Shown here: positions 48,965-60,559 of the stretch, in pieces
Layout of the letters: each line of letters begins with the position of its first letter
Position numbering within the stretch: the first letter of the stretch is position 1
Assembly (NCBI GenBank): GCA_007922195.1
Contig: ML682005.1
Span: 40,726,531-40,790,530, forward strand
Source: Podocnemis expansa
Lineage: Eukaryota > Chordata > Testudines > Podocnemididae
Direction of reading: 5' to 3'
DNA: 64,000 bases
Notes under the pieces: generated by a model
What the model saw: the letters and a program-made list of their open reading frames with translations, nothing else
Database searches by the model: none
Told to the model about the DNA's origin: nothing
Made by a program: the position numbers and the translations under genes

Positions 48965-49600
48965 ACAAGGCCTCAGGTATGAGCATGTGCTGAGAGCACA
49001 TACAGCCGACACGCTATGCAACCACTGTACTCTATCATCATAGTAGAATCGTGAGCAGAAAATAAGTGGGATTCATTTTGGAGAAAAAGCAAGCTAGTCA
49101 CATGGGGATAAAACACATATTGAATGAGAGAATGAATAGAAGGCCTTATGGAAAGAATGCAGGCAGAAAGTCAGAAAGCAGTATACACTGCAATATTGTT
49201 ATTAAAAAAAGCGAGTGCAATTTGTGAGAACATGCTCAGAGGCAACACATCACAAAAAAGTAAGGTAAGAGCCTCTTTCCCTGGTGTACACCTGCAATAG
49301 TATGTTCAAGTCAGGGAACAAAAGTTCCAGAAAGATATTAAACTCAATTCCCTTGAGAAAAGAACAAAAGTGATCACAGAATGCAGGAAATTATTTGAAA
49401 TTAAAGACAATATAAACAGCAATGTTAAACAATGACTGGAGCTGGAGGAATAAAATAATTAGACCCATCAAGTATTTGCAAACATTACATGAGAGAAAAC
49501 ACACACACACACACACACACACAGTTATGCACTTAGACAAAAAGAAGAAGGAATTAGCATGGTACGTATGCTTATAGCCCAGAATAGTTGGGAAGGGGAT
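48965..49600. other. Unassigned intronic DNA with (AC)n
   Basis: An (AC) dinucleotide run at 49499-49522; otherwise nothing recognised. Confidence 0.5.
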
Positions 49601-49604
49601 TCTT

Positions 49605-49790
49605 AGGAAATAGACAATTTAGGCTGAATGTCAAGAAAACCAGGTTGACAAAGGCACATATCAATAGTCTCCTGAAAGGGAGGGAGCGGGAAGGCCAGGT
49701 GGAAGTCTCCTGCCATGGAACTTTTAAAAACTAGATTGGACAAAACACTAGAAACTGAATTGTAATGAACAGCCTTGTCTTAGCAGGAAC
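49605..49790 (+). mobile_element. Short decayed CR1-like tail
   Basis: AGGCTGAATGTCAAGAAAAC, AGATTGGACAAAACACTAGA and AATGAACAGCCTTGTCTTAG follow CR1-clade 3' end order on the plus strand. Low similarity. Confidence 0.4.
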
Positions 49791-49799
49791 ATAGACCAT

Positions 49800-52350
49800 A
49801 TTATCCAATTGTGTAATTATCCAATAGGAACTCTTATCTTTGTTCTTTTATCATTGCTATCTACATATACCTTTAGTGTAAGCATAAATTTTAGTATCTA
49901 TACACAGTCATATTTTGTTTCAGGTGCTGATATTGCCCCAGCTGGTTACAGCAGTAAGATTACTATGAAAAAATTAAAATGCTTAAGGAAAACAATGCAG
50001 AGAAAAAGAGTTACTGAGCTGCTCTTTCATACAATTAACAATATCTAACCTTTAAAAACTGAATCTTGCTCTTTGTGCATTAATCACTTACATGCATGAG
50101 ACCTGTATTCAACCAACAGAGCACTTTCTCGAGCATTGTACATAATGCAGTACCTCAGATGCTGTAACTTTTTCACTGGGTGATGATGCATCCTCTTTAA
50201 AACTATACTATTTTATTATCCTAGAAGTTTCCTTATAATAAACAATATACAGATTTTTATCTCAAGCTTGTATTTCAGCCAAAACGTCTTGCACAGCAAA
50301 GAACTGTTCACTGCAAATGAGAGTGGAAGAATCAGAACCTTAAGGTTTTGCCAGGTCAAGCTTGCAGTATTTACCCAAGGGGAGTGGCTGTTTCAAATAC
50401 TTTGAACTTAAAAAAAAAAAAAAAAAAAAAAAAAAGGAGGCTACACTCACTTGATTGCTGTGACAGAGCACACTGCCTCTGTGTGCTCTGGACCCTGTTG
50501 AAGCGGTTTAAAATAATGCCAGGGCTTTCAGGATCAGAACACAGAGCTACACAATGCTTCAGAGAAATTGTGATAATGTGTAAATACTCAAGAGTCATCG
50601 GACAAAAGGACACTATAGGTCAAAACAAAATTTTTAATTTTTTAAATGTTTTTTCTTCCCCATTTTACCAATAACTCCCCAGGATGTTTAAATTTTTTAG
50701 ATTTCTCCCAACTTAAAAAATAGTTTTTATTTATTTATGCTATTTACACTTTACATATTTCTTAGCTAGACCACTTAAAACAGACTGAGAATTAGGGCTT
50801 CACTTCTTGTTCACAGTATGAGCCTCATCTTAATAAAGGTGGTTACGCTAACATCAATTATGCTGCATCTCTCTGTTAATGATAGTGTTTTTACATGGAA
50901 TAGTGAAGTATTTAAGTAACTGTCTTTATTGACGCAGGAAGTTTGACATATTTGAAAGACATTTGTCCACTTTGGCTTTTCATTTCTCATTTCCTCCTTG
51001 CCACTCAACAGCTGTTTATTTTGTTTCTCTTGCCCATTCTCCACTTCTACAGTAACACATGCTCCTCTTTTCTTCCACATCTTTTTCCCCTTCTCCCCAC
51101 TCCTCTGTAAATACAATTCCAATCCAGAGGTAGTTCTGATACTACAGATGACTCCTAGATCTCACTGCTAACATTGGTTCCAAAGAACAGCCTCCACATC
51201 CTCTGCTCCTGTGTAGTAGACTTGCCAGTGTTTTTTAGGAAAATCCAGGCTACACTTTGCAGTTAAGAGCCCAAGGAACTTTCACAAGCAACTGGAAATA
51301 GGGAGGAGGAGAAGAAAGCATGGGGCGGGGGGGGGTCACCTTTCTAACCTCCATTAGTCAAACTGTTCTCAGAATAGTTTATGATTTCCTTATTATTATT
51401 ACTGCCTAGTCAATTTCATTTTTAGATTCTCAGATATATTCCCAAAGCCACAACTGCCAAGCCACAAAACTGCAAGGGAATTTTTCTTTTTAGCATTCAT
51501 GGGAGGGTGGGTTTGAAAAGACACACGAGATCAGATCTATTGATTAATAAAATTAAAGCCTAGATTTAAGAGCAAGTTTCCCTTTAAATGTCCTTTACAT
51601 GTCAGGTTTTAAAAATATATAATCATTTTGAAATGTGGACCTTCTTCCAATGTTTCTTGTCAGGCTGCTTTTTAAAGAGTGGGTCTTTATATTTTGGGTT
51701 CTGATCCTGCAAGGAGCTCCATGGGTAGATGCTGAAGTCAATATAGGCAGAAAGGTCTGCCTGTACTGACTTCAGTGGAGACCCACTTGCATGGAGCAAC
51801 TTGTGAGGTAGTGAGGGGATGCAAAAAAAAAAATATATAATAATTTTTCTGAACTATTTTAGGTAAGTTTGTTACTATCATCCACTATTAAGCATTTGAA
51901 GGTTTGAAATGCCAGTTATTAAATTAACCTATTTGGAAAATGGATGGTGGACAGGCTCAAGCCTGCCCACTGCTAAAACCCCTCCCACAGCCTGAGGGGC
52001 GGTGGCACTGGACCCGGGTCCAGCTGAAGGCAGGGGACAACTAATGGAAAAACAGGGATGGGTGTGAGGTCATAAAACAAGGGATTCAGAGAGGGACACT
52101 GAGCAGAGAACCCTGGAAGGTTATTAAATTAAGTGAGGAAGACACAAAAGACAAAAATGTGTTCAGTACATGAGCTCTAAATTGATGCAGATCCACCCAC
52201 CTGCACCAAAACTGAATTCGGATTCACATTTTTGGTGTGGGGGGAGACAGAACAATAAATATGTCCTCAGAGACCTCTCATCTGAAACCAGTAGCACAGA
52301 AAACAAATAAGCAGTAAGAAAGTTAAAAAAAAAAAAAAAGTTGCCAACTT
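49800..52350. other. Unassigned intronic DNA before exon 2
   Basis: A 27-nt poly-A at 50410-50436. A GC-rich block at 51940-52135 (GACAGGCTCAAGCCTGCCCA, then CAGGGGACAACTAATGG) looks like a turtle interspersed repeat, possibly LTR-derived, but ends were not found. No exon. Confidence 0.4.
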
Positions 52351-52351
52351 A

Positions 52352-52704
<353 letters not shown>

Positions 52705-54519
52705 CTAGAGAGAGGAAGTGAGAGGGGAACATATCATCCTACAGCAAGAATATGAGCTCCACATACCAATGATCAAGTCAAAGCTTCAGCCTCCAGAGTG
52801 TCATAAATTAGCCCAGTATTAGCCAAAGCAGTCAAACTCCCAAAAGTTCTACAGTCCATGACTAGGGCGCCCAGGTGCTACAGCAGTACAAATAAAGAAA
52901 TTGAACAGAGTTTGTGTCCAACCTCAGCTGATCACTAACATTAAGATGAAATGTTTCCTGTTGTGAACTTCATTTTCATATGAATTAACGCCAGTGGCAT
53001 AATTAGAATATTGGGAGTGGCACAGTTGCACAAGGGGTTGTGAGGCGGGGGGGGGGACAAACAAAGGAGCCACCAGGGACAGCAATCAGGGAAGTGGGGG
53101 CAGGGGGAGCTAAAAGGACCAAGAGGGGTGACTGGGTCAAGGTAGGGGGAGTTGAGGGCAGCACTAAAGTAATTCAGAACCAGTGGGGAGGGAGGGAAGA
53201 CTGTGGGTTTGTAGGAAAGCCATGCAGGAGCTAAGGCAGAAACTAAACAAGAGCAGAGGAATAGAAGAGCAGGATTAGAGCTACAGGGAAGCCTGAGGAG
53301 GCTGGATTGGGGCTGAGAGGATCTAGGCAGGAGCTATGGAACGGGGGCTGGAGTGGGACTGGGAGGGAGATAAAACAAGGGGTCTATTTTGGAATCAGGA
53401 AGAGACCCCAAACTATTCCTGCACTGGGGTGCCCTGGTGCCTTGTTAAACCACTGTAGGACTCATGGAAGAGACTGACCGGACAACCCTGAATGACAAAG
53501 TAGGTACTTCACAGACAGCAACAGAACAAGCTTTTCTACATGGGCGTGCCTCAATACCGATCTGCAAGGACCAGCTGTAGCAGTAAGAAAGTTCAGCCTC
53601 TGTGCTTCACTCAGTCCTCAAGTTCCAAAGGAGCAGCCATGTTAGCCTAGTAAAGCCAAAAAAAAAAAAAATCAAGGAGTCTCGTGGCACCTAAAGACTA
53701 ACAGATTTATTTATCGCATGAGCTTTTGTGGGAGAAAATCCCACTTTGTAGCTCATGTGATAAATAAATCTGTTAGTCTTTAAGTGCCACAAGACTCATT
53801 CAATCCTCAGTTTACTTACCCCAGGCTACCACTGAAAACACCTATTCTAAGCAATTTGAATGATATGAACACCTCCTCACTGAGAGCCAGAACAAACTCC
53901 AACAAACTACAACCACAGATATGGCTGTAATCTGGGATTTCCCTAACACCTCCCCTAAATTTTCCAACACCCCCACAGTTGTCAGCTAGTAACAATATTG
54001 TACCAATTTAGTGAGTACTCCCAATACCCCCCTAATTTCAAGTCCTACAGAGGATACTGACTGGACTGTGTAGTTTTTGCAGTCTTGGTCTGGACCTCGG
54101 CACTAAAGATGTGGGTCCCTGTAATCTAGTGTATTTTGGACAGACAGCATGCACAACTCTCAGGCTTCTTGCAAGCTGCCAACACAACTCTCGCAGCGGG
54201 CAAAGCCTGGGCACTTGGGGCAAGTGAGGAAGCACGGGGGAAAGAGACAAAGAAACATCTCCACTCCCACAGGGCAGACGGCATGGCTAGGGGCTGCTCC
54301 GTCAGACCCCTTCCCGGGCTGCAGTGTTTTGGAATCGGTTCCCCGGATGCCTCCCCCCCTTTCTGTCTTATCTAATGTCCCCAGCCAGCACCAGGCACCG
54401 GATCCGGGGAGCCAGGCCCCCTAGTCCAGACACCCCCCCCCAGCGCCTTGCATTGGTTTGATCCTGCCCCTGCCGCCTCCACGCTCCCCCACTGCAGCGC
54501 CGCGCCGCCCCCACCTCAC
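52705..54519 (-). other. SLC66A2 intron 1
   Basis: Bounded by the putative exon 1 donor and the exon 2 acceptor. It contains an L2-like tail scrap near 52835-52890, a G-rich purine stretch at about 53040-53400 with a run of 10 or more G, and a palindromic Penelope-like tail at 53625-53800. No coding exon was recognised. Confidence 0.55.
53625..53800. mobile_element. Palindromic Penelope-like tail
   Basis: Left arm TCAAGGAGTCTCGTGGCACC through CATGAGCTTTTGTGGGAG; right arm GTAGCTCATGTGATAAATAA through TTAAGTGCCACAAGACTC. A poly-A stretch and CATGTTAGCCTAGTAAAGCC lie outside the left arm, the same outer flank as in the other palindromic copies. Confidence 0.75.
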
Positions 54520-54800
54520 CTCGCGCGCCGGCTGCGGGTGACATTACCCGGCAGCAGGACTCAGGGTGCCTCTGTGACGTCACAATACCCAGCAGCGGCG
54601 CCTCCGTCAATGAAGGGAAGGGCCCACCCCCCCGGTCCAGTCTCTTCCCTCCGGGTCCTAGCGCACTCCGCGTCCCCTTGCACAGAGAGGCGTGCCCGGG
54701 ACTGGCCCCTCCCAGCCACTGGGGTAGCCCACTCCGCCCACAAGCAGCGGCTCCTCCCTCGTGGTTTGCAGGGCCAGGCCAGTCGCCTCACATAGGGGAC
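54290..54800 (-). promoter_or_regulatory. SLC66A2: CpG-island promoter of SLC66A2
   Basis: This is the only long CpG-dense, GC-rich stretch in the window apart from transposons, and it sits about 1.8 kb upstream of the first coding exon of SLC66A2. It holds a full CRE palindrome TGACGTCA at 54575-54582. Two TACCC-GCAGC-type motifs flank the CRE, at about 54544-54555 and 54586-54597, and on the minus strand they resemble ZNF143/THAP11 sites. A strong minus-strand splice donor (GAG|GTGAGG) follows at 54520/54519. No TATA box is evident. CpG-island promoters of this kind are typical of housekeeping genes. The exact start site cannot be seen from sequence, and the region could also fire in the plus direction. 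Confidence 0.75.
54520..54620 (-). other. SLC66A2: Probable non-coding exon 1 of SLC66A2 (5' boundary unknown)
   Basis: On the minus strand a near-consensus donor, GAG|GTGAGG, occurs inside the CpG island with the exon ending at 54520. The next acceptor downstream is that of exon 2 at 52706-52705, giving a first intron of about 1.8 kb. The exon would be 5' untranslated. The right-hand limit is a guess, set just beyond the CRE. A minus-strand ATG lies about 27 nt before the donor and would open another upstream reading frame if transcription starts above it. The donor is seen; exon identity is inferred from context. Confidence 0.5.
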
Positions 54801-54840
54801 TGTGCAGGGTCCACACAGGATGAAGGGGAAGATGAGGCAA

Positions 54841-54935
54841 CAAAACAACAAGCCGCTAGATTTGCGATAGAAACAAACCGCCCTGTGGCACTTTTAGAGA
54901 CTAACAAATGTCTTTTTCTCATGCACTGATGTAAG
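54841..54935 (-). mobile_element. Penelope-like tail fragment
   Basis: AAACAAACCGCCCTGTGGCA followed by CTTTTAGAGACTAACAAATG; single arm, right next to the promoter island. Confidence 0.6.
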
Positions 54936-54984
54936 GCAGGTTTAGAGGCTGTGTGCAACAGCCGAAAAAAGGGAGCAACCCTCA

Positions 54985-55488
54985 GGGCACCTCTACACTG
55001 CAAAGGTTTTTCGGGGTAAGAGCTTTCTCCCAAAAAAAACCTTTTCAGTGTCTGGGGAGCCCCTTTTGCTATTTCGAAAAAAAGCGTTCCAGTATATCAA
55101 AACACCAGAGTGCTTTTTGGAAAAAGCTAAAGAGCCTTTTTCGGAAAAAGAGAGACCCAGTATTTCAATATACCAGAGCACTTTGTCAAAAGCGCTAAAC
55201 CTGGTTGCCATGCCAGCTGAAAAGGCCTTTTCAAAATAGCTTTTCTGGAAAAAGACATCACTGAACGTGGTAATGGCTTTTTTCAAAGAAATCTCCCTCT
55301 CTTTTAAATTGACTTTTTTTTCCCCCCCCAAAAGAGTCCACGTTGGATTCTTTTGAAAAAAAAATGAAAAACACCGCTTTATTTCGAGACAGAGTCCTCC
55401 CAGACTCCTCTCTCGAAATAACATTTTTTGAAAAAAAAATTTTTGTGGAAAAAAGCTTTCAAAAAAGCTTTGCAGTGTAGACAGCCTC
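54985..55488. mobile_element. TTTCGAAA-rich MITE with CTCTACACTGCAAAG ends
   Basis: Left end GGGCACCTCTACACTGCAAA; right end CTTTGCAGTGTAGACAGCCT is its inverse. The interior is packed with TTTTCGGAAAAA and TTTCGAAAT palindromic words in both orientations, giving many nested hairpins. Non-coding; the open frames are by-products of its low complexity. Upstream of SLC66A2, less than 1 kb from the promoter. Confidence 0.75.
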
Positions 55489-55619
55489 TTTGTTCAGCCT
55501 AGAAAAAGAGTAAGAAATGGGTGGAGGATTAGCATTAGCTCATTTAAAGCTACGCCTGAGGCACTGCCTAACCACTGACCCCCTCTTTTTTGGCTATTAG
55601 GCACAACCTCTAAACCTGC

Positions 55620-55735
55620 CCTACACTTACTTATTAGTTTTTAAGTGCAACAGGACTCCTTGTTTGTTTGTTTTACCAGACTTCTTGTTTGTTTTGCTGA
55701 ACTACACTAACACGGCCACCACTTTAGATTTGCAC
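55620..55735 (+). mobile_element. Penelope-like tail fragment with outer flank
   Basis: TAAGTGCAACAGGACTCCTT, a repeated CTTGTTTGTTT, then CTGAACTACACTAACACGGC: the inner arm followed by the outer end of the family. Confidence 0.6.
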
Positions 55736-55746
55736 TGACTCCTGGT

Positions 55747-56024
55747 TAGGGTTACCAGACACTAAAGCCAGGAAAGGAGGCCAGGGAACTACAAAAAGGA
55801 TGACATTGGAGGACACAGGGACAAAATGTAATTCTTCTGTTTTTAGGGAGCCCTGGAACACTTCCCCCTAAAAATAGAGAGTGTTCCAGGCCGTTCCAGC
55901 ATATGTCAAAACCCTGAAAGTAAAAAGCCAAACAAAATTGTGTTTTTAAAATACCTGCCGGACAGAGGATGTGAAGGTAAAAAGGAGAACTTTTCCTCCG
56001 TTTGCCTAACATCTGGTAACCCAA
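55747..56024. mobile_element. hAT MITE, TAGGGTTACC family, copy 2 (278 bp)
   Basis: Termini TAGGGTTACCAGAC and ATCTGGTAACCCAA. Flanks CTCCTGGT (55739-55746) and CTCCTGAT (56025-56032) match 7 of 8. Same family and orientation as the copy at 18956. Confidence 0.85.
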
Positions 56025-56039
56025 CTCCTGATAAAGACA

Positions 56040-57200
56040 CATGCAGTCACTATAAAGTCTGCTGCATACCCCTTGTTGCTGTCCAAACTGTTCCCCAAAC
56101 AAAAAATGCATTTGTTTGCACCCACAAACCACTGCCCTAGAGCCAGCAGCCAGCCATGCATTAAGACATCCCAAAACTACCAAGAAGTTTTACTGGGTGT
56201 CTCAGCAACCAGACCTGAGCCCCGCCTGCTCCTGGGGCCTTTGGCCACTAGGGTGTAAGCATTCATAAAGTAGCCTTGTATGGCCAAATTGGCCCATAAA
56301 ATTACACAGTATGTAAGTCAGTCAACACAAATTTATAATGCTCATACCTTTTGTGTCCACAGATGTGTCTCCTATGTTCTGCATGCTCTGCTTGGTGAAT
56401 AGGTCATGCTGTACATTAGCACTCTAAAACATTCTTGAGGAGCGCATTAAAAAAAATGCACTCTTGAATGGCTCTTCAACCATGACCGCTGAAAAAATCC
56501 TGTCTGAAAAAAAATCATGTGGGTATTATTCAACTGATAAACAAATACCTAGCAATGATTAACAACTTCACATACAATACACACCTATAAACCAGAGAAC
56601 ATGATTCAAATGTTAGCTTCCAAGGCATGCTTTATTGCAATAACTTTTATACAGTTATCATACATCAGTGGCCATACCTAAATATGAAAACAGTCATTGT
56701 TCTTTTTAGAGAGCTTCACATACAGACTGTTCAAACACCATTTATTAAGTCACCAGCATTTGTTGTGTTGCACTATTACCTTTGCAGGATGCTTCAACGG
56801 CACTGTTCAACCTGATCCCTTTTAGCAGTTGAAACTTCAAACAGTTCAAAGTCAAACACCCTTGTAATTCACATCTCTCACTACCACACGTCCATTTCCT
56901 TGTATAACAGAGGGACTGTATGCTTTACTTTTATAGTTAAGTGTTATGCTTTTGGGTTCAAACCTGCCTCGGAAGACTGAGCCATCAGGAATTTGGACAT
57001 CTTCAGATCTTTGTATTTCTCCATTTCATGCAAAGCTCTGGAGTCATTCCAGGTACACCAGAACGGTTACAAGATTCTGTCACCCTCCCAAATGCATCTG
57101 TGTGTATATTTTGTGTCACCATTTATATATTATATCTACATAACACTTGAAAAGAACAAATGGGAATTATAATTCACAACCAAAACATAACTGAGAAGTC
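56040..57200. other. Unassigned upstream DNA
   Basis: No gene or element recognised. HSBP1L1, the upstream neighbour of SLC66A2 in human, was looked for and not seen. Confidence 0.4.
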
Positions 57201-57539
57201 TTGCAAAGACATACACGATTCAAGTGAACTTAATTTAAAAACAAACATAGGCTAGAAATAAATGGGACAAGTAGAAATTCAAGCAAGAAAAACATGCAAA
57301 CAGAACATCAGGAGAAAGTAGTCTGAAAGAGTTCTGCACCAGGCAGCTAAAACCCGGAAAGCACACCACACAGAAACCACCGCCTTTCGCTAAAAGCCAG
57401 GTTTTGGTGACACCCATACGAAAACCTAGATCCGTTCCTCTCAGGACAGGGGAGATAGGTGACTTACCTAGCCCTGAGAGGATTGCAGAGAAGATGAAGA
57501 AAGAGATAACGAAGGTGATATAAGGACACCAGAACCAAG

Positions 57540-58250
57540 CCCTTTTCAAAGAGTAATGGAATTAATAGCCAGAGAAATAAGGGAATTAGAAAGAAAGTGA
57601 AAAGGAATCATTCAAAGGCTAAGACACTATGCAACTATGGAAGCTAATACAATATTGTCTTCCAGAGACCAAGGGACTGCCCTGGACAAACTGTGCACAA
57701 AGTTAGGGCAGTAGAAAACCAAGGAGCCAGGATACTCTTGCCATGGTTGAGGCTGAGGCTGAAGAGGTCGTGGAATAGATGAAAATAAAGGAAGGGGGGG
57801 GGGAACAACAACACAAAAACCAGTGAATGGAAACCTGTCGTACAAATCATGCAGGAGAGAGAGAGAGAGAGAGATAATAAAATTGACAAATTGCAGGCAC
57901 AGCTACAAATGTCAACTCAGCAGTGAAAGCAGAAAAAAAGGATAAGGAAAAGGAACTGGAAACACGTGTAGCTTTTTTCTCAGGATTAAATGAAGCCTGA
58001 GATACAGAGTTTAGGGCCTAAGAATGCCTGCCCCAAGACTCCTTTCCAGCAATCCATGACTTTAGAAGTCTGGGGATGCCCCCATTTACACATAAGGGTC
58101 AGGGATGGGCTAGTAAATTTTTTGTTACATACAGAGGCTGGATTTACCATAGTAAAAAACTTGAACATATTGTGGTACTCCTGGCAGAGCATGGTCAGGG
58201 GCTGCAGGCAAGATGTGTTATTATCCATGTTGTTCTGTGTTCAGCACTGA
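57540..58250 (+). pseudogene. Possible retroelement gag-protease relic
   Basis: A short frame with a charged helix (MELIAREIRELERK) starts at 57557. Near 57735 the translation has YSCHG followed by stops, faintly like a zinc knuckle. In the frame from 57990, VRDGLVNFLLHTEAGFTIVK resembles an aspartic protease active-site region in which the Asp and Gly are replaced (HTE). If correct this is a dead LTR-retroelement or retrovirus-like fragment. The evidence is weak and there is no reverse transcriptase. Confidence 0.3.
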
Positions 58251-58309
58251 CATCAGTTTGGCTGCATGAATCTCTGAAAGCGTGCTCATGCTTACTCCTG
58301 GCTGAGATC

Positions 58310-58470
58310 TCTTAGTGGGGACTCTGTTAGCTTGGATCTTTAGCAGGAACTGAGTTAGCTTGGTGATCCTAAGCTGAGGTGTTCATTTGGTTAATGCTTT
58401 AGGTTACCTTTGGCTCAAATCTCTAGTGAGAACTCAGTTAGCTCAGTGATTTGGAGCCTAGGCATACCTT
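58310..58470 (+). repeat. Imperfect tandem duplication
   Basis: A unit of the type GAACTGAGTTAGCTTGGTGAT, preceded by AAATCTCTAGTGAG or GATCTTTAGCAGG, occurs about three times, with spacing near 35 bp and then about 75-80 bp. Possibly part of an LTR; not assigned. Confidence 0.5.
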
Positions 58471-58984
58471 GGATGCAACAGTTAAACTGAGGCAACACTC
58501 ACGGTCAAGGAAACTGACATGACCACAGATCCTTGTAGAAACAAAGGTGCAACATAGTAATATGGCAAACAATCTATTTCAACAGCTCTTTTTTGGCAGC
58601 ATTGCTACTCTCGATGCAACGGAACAGCTCAACTGACAGCAGGGCTCACCGTCACCCCCTTCGACCACAAGAAGTTTGGGCTCCGGGGCTCCTGTTCTTA
58701 TACCCAACTCTGACCTGCTGACTTGGCCCCCTTCGGGATTCAGATTTACCTTGATTGGTCCACATGCCCTGTTTTGCTGTCACCCATCAATTTGATAGTT
58801 CTGTGCATCAGTGGACATCCTCCTCTGTCAAGGTGTTTTGAGTGGAGAATCACCTTTATCTCCTTGGTGCTAGGTTGGATATGTTGGGTCAGCCTCTCTC
58901 AAGGTGTTTTTCCATTTTTCATACCTAGTATGGCAATTTCACATATTTCTTGCCAATTTCAGTGAAGTTTACTTTTCACAACCT

Positions 58985-59105
58985 GTCTCTTGTCAAGTTC
59001 CCCGCTTCAAAGCATCTGATGAAGTGGAATTTTCTCCCACAAAAGCTCTTGTGATAAATAAATTTGTTAGTCTTTAAGTGCCACAAGACTCCTTGCTTTT
59101 TTTGT
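58985..59105 (+). mobile_element. Penelope-like tail
   Basis: TCAAGTTCCCCGCTTCAAAG, CATCTGATGAAGTGG, TTTTCTCCCACAAAAGCTC and TTTAAGTGCCACAAGACTCC in family order; single arm. Confidence 0.7.
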
Positions 59106-59234
59106 CTCTTGTCAGCACCTTCAGTTCAGACCCACTTGACATTCCATTCAGGCCCACTGTTTTGGATTTCTTTATTAGGCGTGGGCCCACACCTATTTGT
59201 CTTTCTTATTGTAACCTTTTACTTTCTCCTACAC

Positions 59235-59365
59235 GTATATCAGATTGGTGAACATGAAAGCTTATGCATCTGATGAAGTAGTTTGGAACCCAAGAAAGCT
59301 TATGCCCAAAGAAAAGTGTTAGTCTTTAAGGTGCCACAGGACGATTGTTGTTTTTACTGCAACAT
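59235..59365 (+). mobile_element. Penelope-like tail, diverged subfamily
   Basis: ACATGAAAGCTTATGCATCT, GAAAGCTTATGCCCAAAGAA and AGTCTTTAAGGTGCCACAGG; a GGTGCCAC subfamily distinct from the AAGTGCCAC copies elsewhere. Confidence 0.6.
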
Positions 59366-59696
59366 CAATAAACCCTAAAATCCCACCACCAGCACCAGGA
59401 GGCTGGGAAAGTTGATGGATCAAGCTGCAAAATCTTTAGACTAAAAATTCCTTAAATGCAGAAAAAATAGAAATGTAAATTCCTTTAGTGGCAAAGATTT
59501 TTTATTAAGCACTAATTTCCATAGAGAATTTATAGTGGGACATGCAGAAAAGGCAAGACTGCTATATGAAGTGTTAAAAAGACCACAGTAGACTTGGACA
59601 GAAGAGGCAACTCAAACATTGGAAAGTTTACAGAAAAGGGTTAATGGAAGACCCTACCTTACTGGATCAAAACAATGAGTTCCCATACTTGTTGTG

Positions 59697-60260
59697 ACCC
59701 AGGCCTCCTGGGGTACCCTCCTGAATATGCCAAAGTCAGGGCAAGCTGCAAAACCAGGGACCAAACCACGGATGGGTGGTGCTTAAACTAGTCTCCCAGC
59801 TAGTAACAAAACATGCTTCTGATTCCCCACTCTGGTTATCACAAAGCATAACATAATAGAGGCAGCCCCCTTTATTGCACATCAGCTTCTCTGGTCCCCA
59901 CCTAGCCACTGGGTCTCTCAAGGAAATAGGTTTTCCTGACCCCAAAGGGCCAGTCACCTCACCCAGAACGATATAGGCTAGGCTCTTACCCAAACTGCCA
60001 CACTGCCACCCAATCCTTTAGTAAGTACATCTAAAGGTTTAATAATAAAAAGAAAAGTAAAATGAGAGATGTTAAAGGGCCAAAGCAAATCAGATACATA
60101 CAAATGATTTAGAGTCCATAGAAAGCAAGTCCCTTAAGAATTTGTAATTTGCAGGTTACTCCAATTCCTCTGGTATACACCCAGCACCTGGGCAGGTCTC
60201 AGTTCAGTGCAGTAGAATAGTTCCAGAGGACTGTGTTAATTACAGGTTGGAGCCTTTTAT
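59697..60260. mobile_element. LTR-like repeat, copy 1
   Basis: The 59903-60134 core (TCACCTCACCCAGAACGATA, AATCCTTTAGTAAGTACATC, TACATACAAATGATTTAGAG) recurs at 60562-60794 in the same orientation. Size, direct arrangement and tail (CAGGTTGGAGCCTTTTATC) suggest LTRs of a turtle endogenous retroelement read on the complementary strand. The limits are approximate. Confidence 0.55.
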
Positions 60261-60559
60261 CACCTTTGGTTTTCCACATGCTCTCAGAGTCCATGCCAAA
60301 TCAAAATGAAGCCGACCCACATGGTCAGTCCAGGTGACTCAAACAGTTTTCTTCCTAGGCCCACGGTAGCTGAGAGCTCCCTTAATGGGCCTTTAAGAGG
60401 ACAATGGATCTTGGGTGAGAGACAGGGCCGGGAGAGGCAAGAGCCGCGCCGGGAACTCAGGGCACTGACGCTGGGATTCGGGGCATGAGCCCCGTGTGCC
60501 AGGTGCCAACACCCCTGATACTCAGCCCCCTTCACTTCATTCCAGCCACCAGTCCCCAG

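Noticed and set aside
54993..55424. 143-codon Phe/Lys/Ser-rich ORF
   Set aside because: Produced by the TTTTCGAAAA-type composition of the MITE.
55752..56183. 143-codon minus-strand ORF
   Set aside because: Lies mostly within the hAT MITE copy 2; its counterpart over copy 1 (18961-19233) is likewise repeat-derived.
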